Assembly (NCBI GenBank): GCA_028279555.1
Contig: JANQNO010000005.1
Span: forward strand, 788,278 to 852,277
From: Sphingorhabdus sp.
GTDB taxonomy: Bacteria; Pseudomonadota; Alphaproteobacteria; Sphingomonadales; Sphingomonadaceae
Direction of reading: 5' to 3'
DNA length: 64,000 bases
Within the stretch, counting starts at the first letter, position 1. Each line of letters opens with the position of its first letter. Of this stretch, positions 17,121-25,628 are shown piece by piece. Under the pieces are notes generated by a model. The model was not told the origin of the DNA. It worked only from the letters and a program-made list of their open reading frames with translations, and made no database searches. The position numbers and the translations under genes are program-made.

Positions 17121-18278
17121 ATGCAAACCAGCGACCTTCGCATTGCCCTGTTCAGCGGCAATTACAACATGACGCTCGATGGTGCCAACAAGGCGCTCAA
17201 CCGGCTCGTGGGCTATCTGCTCGGGCAGGGCGCGCAGGTTCGCGTTTACTCACCAACGGTCGACAATCCCGACTTCGAACCGACCGGCGACCTGGTCAGC
17301 GTGCCCTCTATGGCAATTCCGAACCGCCCGGAATATCGCATCCCCCTCTCCTTCTCGCGCCGGATCCGCAAGGATATCGAGAATTTCGATCCCCATATCG
17401 TGCATATTTCGAGCCCCGACCGCGTTTCCCGGCAGGCCGCGGCCTGGGCGCGCAGGCACAATCTGCCGGTGCTGTGTTCGGTGCATACGCGCTTTGAAAC
17501 CTATTTCCGCTATTATAATTTGGCCTTTGTCGAGCCGCTGATCGTCGCCTGGATACGCCGGCTGTATCGCCGCTGCGATGCACTGGTCGCGCCATCGGAA
17601 AGCTTTGCGCAGGTTCTGCGCGAACAGCGGATGAATTATGACATCGATATCTGGTCGCGCGGGGTCGATCGCGATCTTTTCAACAGCGAGCGGCGCGACC
17701 TTGGTTGGCGCAAGGCGCAGGGACTGGACGATGCCGTGCCAGTCATCGGCTTTCTTGGCCGGCTGGTCATGGAAAAAGGGCTCGACGTATTTGCCGACGC
17801 GATTGATCAGCTCAAGCGCCGCGATGTTTCACACCGGGTCATGGTCATCGGCGAAGGCCCGGCCTGCGGCTGGTTCCAATCCCGCCTTCCGGACGCGGCC
17901 TTTGTCGGCTTTCAGGGCGGCGAGGATTTGCCCCGCGCAGTTGCCGGCATGGATGTGCTGTTCAACCCCAGCGTGACCGAGACTTTCGGCAATGTCACGC
18001 TGGAGGCCATGGCCTGCGGGGTGCCGGTTGTCGCGGCAAAGGCCACAGGCAGTCAGAGCCTGGTCGATGATGGAACATCGGGCCGGTTGATCCCGCCTGG
18101 TGCCGTCAGCCAGTTCGCCGATGCCCTGCAGCAATATTGCGAAGACCCCGCTTTACGCGCCGCGCATGGAAAAGCAGGCGAAGAACGCTCTCGCGACTAT
18201 AGCTGGGATGCCATCAATCAGGTTGTCGCCGACACCTATCTGCGCCTGATCCGGCAAAAACGGACGGATGGACAATGA
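17121..18278 (+). CDS. GT4-family glycosyltransferase
   Basis: A 385-residue GT-B glycosyltransferase. The N-terminal Rossmann half begins RIALFSGNYNMTLDGANKALNRL. The C-terminal GT4 domain contains VIGFLGRLVMEKGLDVF, the phosphate-contacting VTETFGNVTLEAMACGVPVVA and the E-x7-E pattern. No membrane segment is seen, so it is cytosolic or peripheral. Relatives include sulfoquinovosyl and mannosyl transferases that modify glycolipids, which may be the role here. Sugar and acceptor are unknown. An inverted-repeat element begins 15 bases after its stop. Confidence 0.9.
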   Translation: MQTSDLRIALFSGNYNMTLDGANKALNRLVGYLLGQGAQVRVYSPTVDNPDFEPTGDLVSVPSMAIPNRPEYRIPLSFSRRIRKDIENFDPHIVHISSPDRVSRQAAAWARRHNLPVLCSVHTRFETYFRYYNLAFVEPLIVAWIRRLYRRCDALVAPSESFAQVLREQRMNYDIDIWSRGVDRDLFNSERRDLGWRKAQGLDDAVPVIGFLGRLVMEKGLDVFADAIDQLKRRDVSHRVMVIGEGPACGWFQSRLPDAAFVGFQGGEDLPRAVAGMDVLFNPSVTETFGNVTLEAMACGVPVVAAKATGSQSLVDDGTSGRLIPPGAVSQFADALQQYCEDPALRAAHGKAGEERSRDYSWDAINQVVADTYLRLIRQKRTDGQ

Positions 18279-18293
18279 TCTAGAGTTATATGA

Positions 18294-18315
18294 TCACCCG
18301 ACGACCCTACGGCCC
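18294..18315 (+). repeat. Left 22-bp inverted repeat of the GxxExxY element
   Basis: Twenty-two bases starting TCACCCGACG and ending CCCTACGGCCC are repeated in inverse orientation at 18781-18802 with one mismatch (the central A/T). The pair bounds a 509-base block containing one gene. Confidence 0.8.
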
Positions 18316-18333
18316 AACGAAGGTAGCGACCAA

Positions 18334-18768
18334 GTGACAGATGATTGTGATATTGAGAGACTTATCCGCACTGTCATGGATTGTAGCTTCAAAATTCATC
18401 GCAGCCTCGGACCCGGACTCTTGGAGTCGGCTTATAAAATGTTGCTTGCAGATCAAGTAAGACAGCAAGGCTTGGCTGTCGAGATCGAGCGTCCGATTGG
18501 ATTGCGTTTTGAAAATTCAGTATTGAACGATGTTTACAGATTGGACATGCTGGTCGAGGACCAGCTTATTATTGAACTCAAATCTGTCGAAAAGCTCGCG
18601 CCAGTTCACAAGAAGCAATTGCTTACCTATCTGCGCATAACACATCGCCCTGTTGGCCTTCTCATCAATTTTGGCGAAGCCTTGCTAAAAAATGGGTTCA
18701 TCCGCGTCATCAATAATCAAAGCGACTACATATCACCCTACAAAAGTAGAGCACAGGACAAGGCCTGA
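18334..18768 (+). CDS. GxxExxY protein (PD-(D/E)XK nuclease-fold family)
   Basis: With the GTG at 18334 (AAGG upstream) the product is 144 residues. An ATG at 18268 in the same frame would add 22 residues partly encoded by the left inverted repeat and overlapping the glycosyltransferase gene, so it is less likely. The naming motif is G28-L-L-E31-S-A-Y34 in RSLGPGLLESAY. Asp71 in YRLDMLVED and Glu81-x-Lys83 in IIELKSVE give the D...ExK arrangement of PD-(D/E)XK nucleases. HKKQLLTYLR follows, as is usual in the family. The biological role of GxxExxY proteins is not established. Codon and base use differ from the flanking genes. Confidence 0.88.
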   Translation: MTDDCDIERLIRTVMDCSFKIHRSLGPGLLESAYKMLLADQVRQQGLAVEIERPIGLRFENSVLNDVYRLDMLVEDQLIIELKSVEKLAPVHKKQLLTYLRITHRPVGLLINFGEALLKNGFIRVINNQSDYISPYKSRAQDKA

Positions 18769-18780
18769 ACTCGTTCCGTA

Positions 18781-18802
18781 GGGCCGTAGGGACGTCGGGT
18801 GA
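18781..18802 (-). repeat. Right 22-bp inverted repeat of the GxxExxY element
   Basis: Reverse complement of the left repeat at 18294-18315 with one mismatch. It begins 12 bases after the GxxExxY stop codon and ends 11 bases before the stop of the convergent membrane-protein gene. Confidence 0.8.
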
Positions 18803-18813
18803 GCTACATAATA

Positions 18814-19236
18814 TTAGCGCAGCACACCACGCATGCGAAGGGCGTACCAGAGCATGAACAGTGTAATGATCCAGATCGCTGCTGTCAGGCCGATACTGTC
18901 GAGTTCCGGCGGAATGTCCGTCATGAAGCGCTGATAGAATGTGGTTCCGACCAAACCGATCACCGATATCGCAATCGATGTCACCGCCCACCGGCTGCGC
19001 AAGAGCAGCAGGACAGAACCGAAAAATGCGCCCCAGACGCCGAGCGCCCACAATGCGTTCGCCCAAACCGGGAAGCTTTCAAACCATGCGATCTGCTCCG
19101 CTGTCATCTCCAGCGATTCCAGCCGGTCGAGCCGGGTCATCATATAGCTGTAAATACCCACACTGTTCCACAGCAGGGTTAGAATTCCCACCGCCCACAA
19201 ATGCCAGGGCGTCCTGGCCATAGTTGCATCATTCAT
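18814..19236 (-). CDS. Small membrane protein with four predicted helices, unknown function
   Basis: A 140-residue protein whose ATG follows GGGAGGGAAAATCA. Four hydrophobic stretches are visible: near 10-30 (WHLWAVGILTLLWNSVGIYSY), 57-78 (ANALWALGVWGAFFGSVLLLL), 82-100 and 115-132. The pattern MARTPWHLWAVGILTLLWN is common in uncharacterised sphingomonad membrane proteins that I know only by description, often labelled sugar transporter without proof. No catalytic residues stand out. Confidence 0.72.
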   Translation of the reverse strand: MNDATMARTPWHLWAVGILTLLWNSVGIYSYMMTRLDRLESLEMTAEQIAWFESFPVWANALWALGVWGAFFGSVLLLLRSRWAVTSIAISVIGLVGTTFYQRFMTDIPPELDSIGLTAAIWIITLFMLWYALRMRGVLR

Positions 19237-19343
19237 TGATTTTCCCTCCCAGTTATCGGCATTCTAGAAAAACCTAAGGTCATTTCCAATGGCATTCGAC
19301 AAAATACTGACATTGGATAATAAACTGCTGTAACCTTCACGCT

Positions 19344-20663
19344 ATGAACGACCTATTTGCCGATGATTCCCCGCAGCAAAAGCCGAAGGAAAGTTCCGGC
19401 GACGCGCCGCTTGCCGACAGGCTGCGTCCCAAATCGCTCGATGAGGTCGTCGGACAGGAGTATCTGACCGGGCCTGATGGCGCGATCGGGCGCATGGTCG
19501 CGGCGGAAAAGCTGTCATCGATCATTCTCTGGGGACCGCCCGGCACGGGAAAGACGAGCATTGCGCGGCTGCTCGCCGACGCGGTCGGCATGCATTATAT
19601 GGCTGTCAGTGCGGTTTTTTCCGGGGTCGCGGATCTCAAAAAAGCCTTCGCCGAAGCCGAAAAGGTGCAGCGCATGGGCAAAAGCACTCTGCTCTTCGTG
19701 GATGAAATCCACCGCTTCAACAAGGCCCAGCAGGACGGTTTTCTGCCCTATGTCGAGCGCGGCGTGGTCACGCTGATCGGCGCTACAACAGAAAATCCCA
19801 GCTTTGAGCTGAATGCGGCGCTGCTCAGCAGGGCGCAGGTGCTGGTTTTGGAAAGGCTCGATGAAGCAGCACTGGAAGCATTGCTCGCCCGCGCGGAAAA
19901 GGAGGAAGGCAGAAAGCTCCCCGTCACGAAGGACGCGCGCAGCGCGCTGATCGCCAGCGCCGATGGCGATGGCCGCTTTCTGCTCAACCAGGCCGAAACG
20001 CTGTTTGACGTGAAGATCGAAAAACTGCTCGACCCAAAGGATATGGCGGCCCTGCTCCATCGCCGCATGCCGGTCTATGACAAGAGCGCCGACGGGCATT
20101 ACAATCTCATCAGCGCGCTGCATAAATCGATGCGCGGCAGCGACCCGCAAGCCTCGCTCTACTGGCTGGCGCGCATGCTGGTCGCCGGCGAAGAACCGCT
20201 TTATGTGCTGCGCCGGATTACGCGCTTTGCCAGCGAGGATATAGGCCTTGCCGATCCGCAGGCGCTGCAGCAATGTATCGCTGCCAAGGAGGCCTTTCAG
20301 TTTCTCGGCAGCCCGGAAGGTGAGCTCGCCATAGCGCAAGCTTGCCTCTATTGCGCGACGGCCCCAAAATCCAACGCAGCCTACAAGGCGCAGAAATCCG
20401 CCTGGAAAGCGGCCAGGGAAACGGGCAGCCTGATGCCGCCTGCGAATATCCTGAATGCGCCGACGCAATTGATGAAGGAAATTGGTTACGGCGCTGGATA
20501 CAGTTATGACCATGATGTAGAAGGCGGCTTCTCGGGCGACAATTACTGGCCGGAAGGCATGGAGCGCGAGGAATTTTACCAGCCTGTCGAGCGCGGCTTC
20601 GAGCGGCAGGTGAAGGAACGGCTCGCCTATTGGGAGAAATTGCGCGGTGCGAAGGACGATTAG
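19344..20663 (+). CDS. rarA: Replication-associated recombination protein RarA (MgsA)
   Basis: A 439-residue AAA+ ATPase of the RarA/WRNIP1 family. It starts with the typical short N-terminus and PLADRLRPKSLDEVVGQ. Walker A is GPPGTGKTS, Walker B LLFVDEIHRFNK, sensor 1 GATTENPSFELN, and the C-terminal tetramerisation region has GSDPQASLYWLARML. It is related to clamp-loader subunits and acts at stalled forks. The following gene starts 17 bases before its stop. Confidence 0.95.
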   Translation: MNDLFADDSPQQKPKESSGDAPLADRLRPKSLDEVVGQEYLTGPDGAIGRMVAAEKLSSIILWGPPGTGKTSIARLLADAVGMHYMAVSAVFSGVADLKKAFAEAEKVQRMGKSTLLFVDEIHRFNKAQQDGFLPYVERGVVTLIGATTENPSFELNAALLSRAQVLVLERLDEAALEALLARAEKEEGRKLPVTKDARSALIASADGDGRFLLNQAETLFDVKIEKLLDPKDMAALLHRRMPVYDKSADGHYNLISALHKSMRGSDPQASLYWLARMLVAGEEPLYVLRRITRFASEDIGLADPQALQQCIAAKEAFQFLGSPEGELAIAQACLYCATAPKSNAAYKAQKSAWKAARETGSLMPPANILNAPTQLMKEIGYGAGYSYDHDVEGGFSGDNYWPEGMEREEFYQPVERGFERQVKERLAYWEKLRGAKDD

Positions 20664-22023
20664 TCTTGCAGTCAAATTGCTTGCGGTGCCGGCGCTGCTT
20701 ACGGCAACGCTTGCCTCTTCGCAGGTCGACGACCCGACCCGCTTGCGCGCCTTTGCCGCTGGCTACAAGGCGCAGTTCATCTGTTCAGGGCTGTTCAATG
20801 GCGGCAAGACGCTGAAACAGATCGAGCGCGATGAACTCACGGGTATCTATGATGAAATTGCCAGGATTGTGCCGGAACTGACTGCCGATATAGACAGCGC
20901 GGGCAAAACGGTCCGTGTGGCATTTTCCGACGGCATGCCGCCGCGAACCGCGATTCACAATCCCGCCACAGGCTGCACATCGATGCCGACAGGGTGGATA
21001 GCCAAGCCCATGCGGCAGGCTCCGCAGCCATCGCGGCTCGCTCCCGGCGCACTGGATGCGGAAAGATGGCCGATGGGCGACATGAATGTGCGGCGCGATG
21101 CACCTCCGGGCATGAACGCCATCGAACGCGCGATTGCGCCCGTCTTCGGGGACAATGCCTTTGGCGGAAAAACCAGCGCGATCCTGTTGGTCAAAGGCGG
21201 CCAGATCGTCGCCGAGGAATATGCGCTTGGCCATGACAAGCATACCAGCCAGCGCACCTGGTCGGTCGCCAAGTCGATGGCTGCAACCTATGTCGGCTAT
21301 GTCAAGCAGATGAAGCATGATGCGCGTTGGGTGCCGCCCTACACAACACTCACAAATTCAGCCGACCCGCGCAACGATGTGACGCTCAACCATTATCTGC
21401 GCATGGCCTCCGGCATGTTGAGCGATACCGCAGGCAACCGCACCGACCATGTCTATATGGGCGGCGCTTCGGTGACGCAGCGCGCCCTGCAATGGCCGCT
21501 TATCCGCAAGCCGGGAGTGCGCTTCCGCTATGCCAATAATGACTCGCTGATTGCCACATTGATGGCGCGCGAGGCCGCACCGGAACTGCATCCGCATCAA
21601 CTGTTCGACAAGCTCGGCATGACCCGCACCTTTGCGGAGACCGACTGGCATGGAAATTATATCCTCTCCAGCCAGGTCTGGACGACATCGCGCGATTTGG
21701 CGCGGATGGGGCTGCTTTATCTGAAGGGCGGCATGTGGAATGGCGAACGGCTGCTCCCTGAAAACTGGCGCGAATATGTAAGCTCGCCCAGCGGGCCGCA
21801 GCCCGAAGGCCGGCCCTTCGGCTATGGCGCGCAATTCTGGCTGATGAACAAATCCGAAGGCATCCCCAAAGACACCTTCGCCGGCTTTGGCAATCGCGGG
21901 CAGTTTCTGGTGATCGTCCCCTCCATGGATATGGTCATCGTGCGGCGCGGTTATGACAGCCGGGGCAATCGCTTCGATATCGAGGCCTTCACCCGGGCAG
22001 TGGTCGCGGCGGCAAAGTCGTGA
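20647..22023 (+). CDS. Secreted serine hydrolase, beta-lactamase/esterase (class C) family
   Basis: A 458-residue protein starting at a GTG within the end of rarA. An N-terminal export signal (ISLAVKLLAVPALLTATLASS) precedes a 130-residue extension and the class C lactamase-like domain. Its catalytic Ser206-Val-Ala-Lys209 (SxxK) is in TWSVAKSM and Tyr295-x-Asn297 in RYANNDS. HGNYILSSQVWTTSRDLARMG is typical of the 6-aminohexanoate-dimer hydrolase/esterase branch. It probably acts in the periplasm on an amide or ester. True beta-lactamase activity is not implied. Confidence 0.86.
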   Translation: MRRTISLAVKLLAVPALLTATLASSQVDDPTRLRAFAAGYKAQFICSGLFNGGKTLKQIERDELTGIYDEIARIVPELTADIDSAGKTVRVAFSDGMPPRTAIHNPATGCTSMPTGWIAKPMRQAPQPSRLAPGALDAERWPMGDMNVRRDAPPGMNAIERAIAPVFGDNAFGGKTSAILLVKGGQIVAEEYALGHDKHTSQRTWSVAKSMAATYVGYVKQMKHDARWVPPYTTLTNSADPRNDVTLNHYLRMASGMLSDTAGNRTDHVYMGGASVTQRALQWPLIRKPGVRFRYANNDSLIATLMAREAAPELHPHQLFDKLGMTRTFAETDWHGNYILSSQVWTTSRDLARMGLLYLKGGMWNGERLLPENWREYVSSPSGPQPEGRPFGYGAQFWLMNKSEGIPKDTFAGFGNRGQFLVIVPSMDMVIVRRGYDSRGNRFDIEAFTRAVVAAAKS

Positions 22024-22162
22024 TTGCAATGTAGGAAAACGCCTGCCAGCATGAAGGTATGATGCGGTATCGTTCTTCCTGTATAGCCTCCAAAAGGCCG
22101 CGTTTTTGTGCGGGGGAAACCGACCCTAACTTTCCTAACCTTTCAGCATCGGTGAGGGCAGA

Positions 22163-23149
22163 TTGACCGATCATTTTCGCGCTGCTGTCTGCACGGCACT
22201 GGACGGGCCGGATGCAATCGAGATCCAGAACAAACCCGCCAAACCGTTGCAAGCAGGGCAAGTCCGCGTTGCCATCAAGGCCGCAGGGCTAAATTTCCCC
22301 GATGTGCTGATGAGCTACGGCAAATACCAGTTTCGCCCCGATCCGCCCTTTGTGCCGGGCATGGAATTTGCCGGCAAAATCATCGAGACAGGCAGCGATA
22401 TTACCGGCTTCAAGCCCGGAGACCGGGTCATGGGCGGCAACAAGGGCGGCTGCTTCGCCGAAGAGATTGTTGCCGGACAGGCGGCAATTTCCATCCTCCC
22501 CGATGCCTTGTCTTTTTCCGAGGGCAGCTGCTGGCATAGCGCAACCATCACCGCATGGCATGGCCTGCATGATCGCGCTGCACTGAAAGCCAGAGAATCC
22601 GCGCTCATTCTCGGGGCTGCTGGCGGTGTCGGCCTCGCCGCGATCCAACTTGCCAAGCATATGGGCGCAAATACCATCGCGGTCGCTTCAACTCCCGCAA
22701 AACGGGACGTCACAATTACGGCAGGGGCCGACCATGCGCTTGATCCCGCCGACCCCGATCTTGCCAAGCAGGTCAAGGCGCTCACCGGCGGCAAAGGCGC
22801 GGACGTCGTTTTCGATCCCGTGGGGGGCGATCTGGCGATCACGGCCACGCGGGCAATCGCTGTGGGCGGGCGTTTTCTGATTGTCGGTTTTGCGAGCGGA
22901 AAGATTCCCGAGTTTCCTGCCAATCACGCCCTGATCAAGGAATATAGCCTCATCGGGCTACGCGCAGGTGAAAGCAGCCGCCGCGACCCCGATCTGGGCG
23001 TGCGCAATCGTGCCAGGCTCGCCGAGTTTGCGGCACAAGGGTTGATGCGTCCGCATATCTCGCATCGCTTTGCGCTGAACGATGTGGCCGAGGCGTTCAG
23101 AATGCTTGAAAGGCGCGAAATTATCGGGCGAGCGGTGATCGAAATATGA
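22163..23149 (+). CDS. Zinc-independent quinone oxidoreductase-like MDR enzyme
   Basis: A 328-residue medium-chain dehydrogenase/reductase. The likely start is TTG at 22163 after GAGGGCAG. The GroES-like half has AGLNFPDVLMSYGKYQ and FVPGMEFAG. The Rossmann half has LILGAAGGVGLAAIQLAKHMGA. Catalytic zinc cysteines are absent, matching the QOR/Zta-crystallin branch that reduces quinones or enoyl compounds with NADPH. The substrate is not known. The 139 bases upstream hold no gene and nothing I can name. Confidence 0.87.
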   Translation: MTDHFRAAVCTALDGPDAIEIQNKPAKPLQAGQVRVAIKAAGLNFPDVLMSYGKYQFRPDPPFVPGMEFAGKIIETGSDITGFKPGDRVMGGNKGGCFAEEIVAGQAAISILPDALSFSEGSCWHSATITAWHGLHDRAALKARESALILGAAGGVGLAAIQLAKHMGANTIAVASTPAKRDVTITAGADHALDPADPDLAKQVKALTGGKGADVVFDPVGGDLAITATRAIAVGGRFLIVGFASGKIPEFPANHALIKEYSLIGLRAGESSRRDPDLGVRNRARLAEFAAQGLMRPHISHRFALNDVAEAFRMLERREIIGRAVIEI

Positions 23150-23269
23150 AGATACACGAATTTACACCATTTTCCATTGTCGCGGTTGGAAGAATCGACC
23201 AATTCGTGTTAGCGGCTGGCAGCAAGCGCGAATTGGAGGTGATTTTGCGCAATAAGGGGAATGCATAAA

Positions 23270-24529
23270 ATGGAAAATTTCAATATTCTTGGCTACACGC
23301 TCGACATGAGTGTAGTAGAAACATGGGGGCCGCGGCTCCTGTACGCCGTGCTCATTTACATCGCCACCTGGATTATTGCCAAGGCATGCAAATGGGCCTT
23401 TGCCAAACTTGTCGACAATGTCACCTTTTTGCAGCGCGATACTGCATCGGGCGAGTCCGTCGGCATGTCGCTCGGCCGTATCGTCAGCCTGCTGATCTGG
23501 CTGTTCGGCTGGATCGCGATCCTGACGGTATTCAGGCTGGATGCAGTGACAGAACCGCTTCAGGGTCTGCTCGACAATGTGATGGGATATATTCCCAATA
23601 TCATCGGCGCTGGCATCATCTTCTTCGTCGGTTCGATCGTAGCAAAAATCGTGCGTGAACTCGTAACCACGGCGATGCAGACCGTCGACCTGGACAAATG
23701 GGCCAACAAGGCCGGTGCGGATGAAGTGACCGGAAACTCGGCCATCAGCAATACGATCGGAACGATTGTATATGTGCTGATCATTATTCCGGTTGCAATT
23801 GCTGCACTGCAAACGCTCGGCATTTCTGCAATCAGCGATCCTGCGGTGACGTTGCTCGACACCATTCTGGGTTCAATACCGCTGATTATTGGTGCCGCAC
23901 TGGTGCTTGGCATTGCCTATCTCATCGCGCGCTGGGTGGCCGGGTTGATCGAAGAACTGCTCCCGGGACTCGGTGTTGACCGCTCGGTCAATGCGATGGG
24001 CATTCTGCCGGAAGGCAGCACGGCTTCGTCGATCATCTCGAAAGTGATCATGGTTGCCATCATGCTGTTCGCAGCCATCGCAGCCACCCGCTTGCTGAAC
24101 TTCCCGGAATTGACGGCAATTCTGGACAATGTTCTTGAACTGGGCGGTCGGGTCGTCTTTGGCGGCGTTGTCATCGCCATCGGCTTCTTCATCGCCAATC
24201 TTCTGGCAAAGCTGATGGGTGACAACGCACTTGCTGCCAACCTGGTCCGCTATGCGGCGCTGTTGCTGTTCGCTTTCATGGGCCTCCAGTTCATGGGTGT
24301 CGGCGAAGAAATCGTGCAGACGGCATTCACAGCGCTGGTTGCTGCGCTTGGCGTTGCTGCAGCTCTGGCCTTTGGTCTGGGTGGACGCGATGCAGCTGCA
24401 GGCGTGCTGTCTGACATGCGCAGCAATGCGCCGAAAGCCGCAAAGCCGGTAGCAAAGGCGAAAGCCGCAGCTAAACCGGCTGCACGCAAGGCACCTGCAA
24501 AGAAAAAGGCTCCGGCCAAGAAAAAATAG
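23270..24529 (+). CDS. Mechanosensitive-channel-like membrane protein with a histone-H1-like basic tail
   Basis: A 419-residue protein. The start at 23270 has AAGGGGA 9 bases upstream; an ATG at 23261 is in frame but abuts that site. It has repeated conserved transmembrane helices with glycine-rich turns (NVMGYIPNIIGAGIIFFVGSI, and again NVLELGGRVVFGGVVIAIGF), as in the TM-helix-repeat family related to small mechanosensitive channels. LAFGLGGRDAAAGVL closes the membrane part. The last 35 residues are built of Lys, Ala and Pro (AAKPAARKAPAKKKAPAKKK) and resemble histone H1. A role in osmotic or mechanical response is inferred; what the tail binds is unknown. Confidence 0.82.
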   Translation: MENFNILGYTLDMSVVETWGPRLLYAVLIYIATWIIAKACKWAFAKLVDNVTFLQRDTASGESVGMSLGRIVSLLIWLFGWIAILTVFRLDAVTEPLQGLLDNVMGYIPNIIGAGIIFFVGSIVAKIVRELVTTAMQTVDLDKWANKAGADEVTGNSAISNTIGTIVYVLIIIPVAIAALQTLGISAISDPAVTLLDTILGSIPLIIGAALVLGIAYLIARWVAGLIEELLPGLGVDRSVNAMGILPEGSTASSIISKVIMVAIMLFAAIAATRLLNFPELTAILDNVLELGGRVVFGGVVIAIGFFIANLLAKLMGDNALAANLVRYAALLLFAFMGLQFMGVGEEIVQTAFTALVAALGVAAALAFGLGGRDAAAGVLSDMRSNAPKAAKPVAKAKAAAKPAARKAPAKKKAPAKKK

Positions 24530-24554
24530 GCCAAAGCCAATCTTGAATAAGAAG

Positions 24555-24584
24555 GGGCGGCGACTTCGGTTGCCGCCCTTTTTT
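24555..24584 (+). terminator. Strong intrinsic terminator with UUCG tetraloop
   Basis: A 10-bp stem GGGCGGCGAC/GTTGCCGCCC, with one G-U pair, closes a C(UUCG)G tetraloop and runs into six T residues. It lies 25 bases after the channel gene stop. Confidence 0.93.
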
Positions 24585-24637
24585 GCACGCCGCCCGCCGC
24601 ATTCCCACACCCGGCAAATCGCGCTAAACATGAAGAC

Positions 24638-25510
24638 ATGCGGACATTCGCAAATTTTGCCTGCATCGACTGGTCGGGCGCAAAGTCAGAAAGACCCGCT
24701 GGGCTGGCTGTTGCCCAGATCGCACGCGAAGGTGTCCCCGCGCTACTGACACCCCGGCCACGCTGGTCGCGCGCGGATATTCTGGCCTGGCTGCTACGCC
24801 TAGCCGAGGCCAAGACCGACATCCTCATCGGCATGGACCTTTCCTTCGGATTACCCTTTGCCGATCGCAGTTGCTATTTCCCCGAGTGGCCGGAAGGCCC
24901 GCGCGATGCGCAGGGATTATGGGCGATGGTGGACAATATCTGCGCCGGTGATCCGCACTTCACTGCCAGCAGCTTTGTCGGCCATCCGCAAGGCCGCCGC
25001 CATTTCCGGCATGCCAAGTGCGATGTCGGCGATCTGTTCGAAGGCGGCGTCGGGCGTCTACGTGTGGTCGAACATCACCAGCGCCGGACCAAACAGGCCA
25101 ACAGCTGGAGCTGTTTTAATCTCGTCGGTGCGGGGCAAGTGGGAAAAAGCTCGCTTACCGGAATGCGGATACTGCACCGCCTGTCCGGCCGCATTCCTGT
25201 TTGGCCAATGGAGCCATTGCCAGAAAAAGGACCAGTGCTTGTTGAAATTTATACAACAATGGCGGCGCGCGCGGCGGGTATCCCCTCAGGACGCAGCAAG
25301 ATCCGCGACCGCACATCGCTTGAATCGGCGCTTGAAAAGCTCGGTTCTGCACCGCCGGCCCGGCTTGCGCGCTATGATGACCATTCAACCGATGCTTTGA
25401 TGACGGCTGCCTGGCTGCGGCAAGCAGCGCAGAATAAAGAGCTTTGGAAACCAAAATTGCTTACGGCAGAAATTGCCCGAACAGAGGGGTGGACCTTTGG
25501 CGTGATATAA
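24638..25510 (+). CDS. RNase H-fold protein resembling DUF429
   Basis: A 290-residue protein. An N-terminal FACIDWSGAKSE, the internal LIGMDLSFGLPFA and the late DDHSTDALMTAAWL provide three acidic positions spaced as in predicted RNase H-like nucleases (DUF429 type). The middle is basic with HPQGRRHFRHAKCDVGD. No characterised homologue comes to mind. It stands alone between a strong terminator and tRNA-Thr, with its stop 31 bases before the tRNA. Confidence 0.65.
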   Translation: MRTFANFACIDWSGAKSERPAGLAVAQIAREGVPALLTPRPRWSRADILAWLLRLAEAKTDILIGMDLSFGLPFADRSCYFPEWPEGPRDAQGLWAMVDNICAGDPHFTASSFVGHPQGRRHFRHAKCDVGDLFEGGVGRLRVVEHHQRRTKQANSWSCFNLVGAGQVGKSSLTGMRILHRLSGRIPVWPMEPLPEKGPVLVEIYTTMAARAAGIPSGRSKIRDRTSLESALEKLGSAPPARLARYDDHSTDALMTAAWLRQAAQNKELWKPKLLTAEIARTEGWTFGVI

Positions 25511-25540
25511 GGCAATGGCGCTTCGTCCTTATAGGGCCAT

Positions 25541-25616
<76 letters not shown>

Positions 25617-25628
25617 CTCCCTGCCAGC

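Larger units (their letters stand above)
18294..18802. mobile_element. Inverted-repeat-bounded cassette carrying a GxxExxY gene
   Basis: The block lies between the end of the glycosyltransferase gene and the end of a convergent membrane-protein gene. It is bounded by near-perfect 22-bp inverted repeats and holds a single gene whose sequence is visibly more A+T rich than its neighbours. No transposase or clear target-site duplication is present. Whether it moves is inference; the repeats could also form a long-range hairpin in the transcript. Confidence 0.5.

Noticed and set aside
19515..20675. 386-residue minus-strand open frame across rarA
   Set aside because: Antisense to a clear RarA with full AAA+ motifs; the reading has no recognisable motif.
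20647..22023. Calling the serine hydrolase a class C beta-lactamase resistance gene
   Set aside because: The motifs are shared by esterases and amide hydrolases, the long N-terminal extension is atypical of AmpC, and no ampR-like regulator is adjacent.
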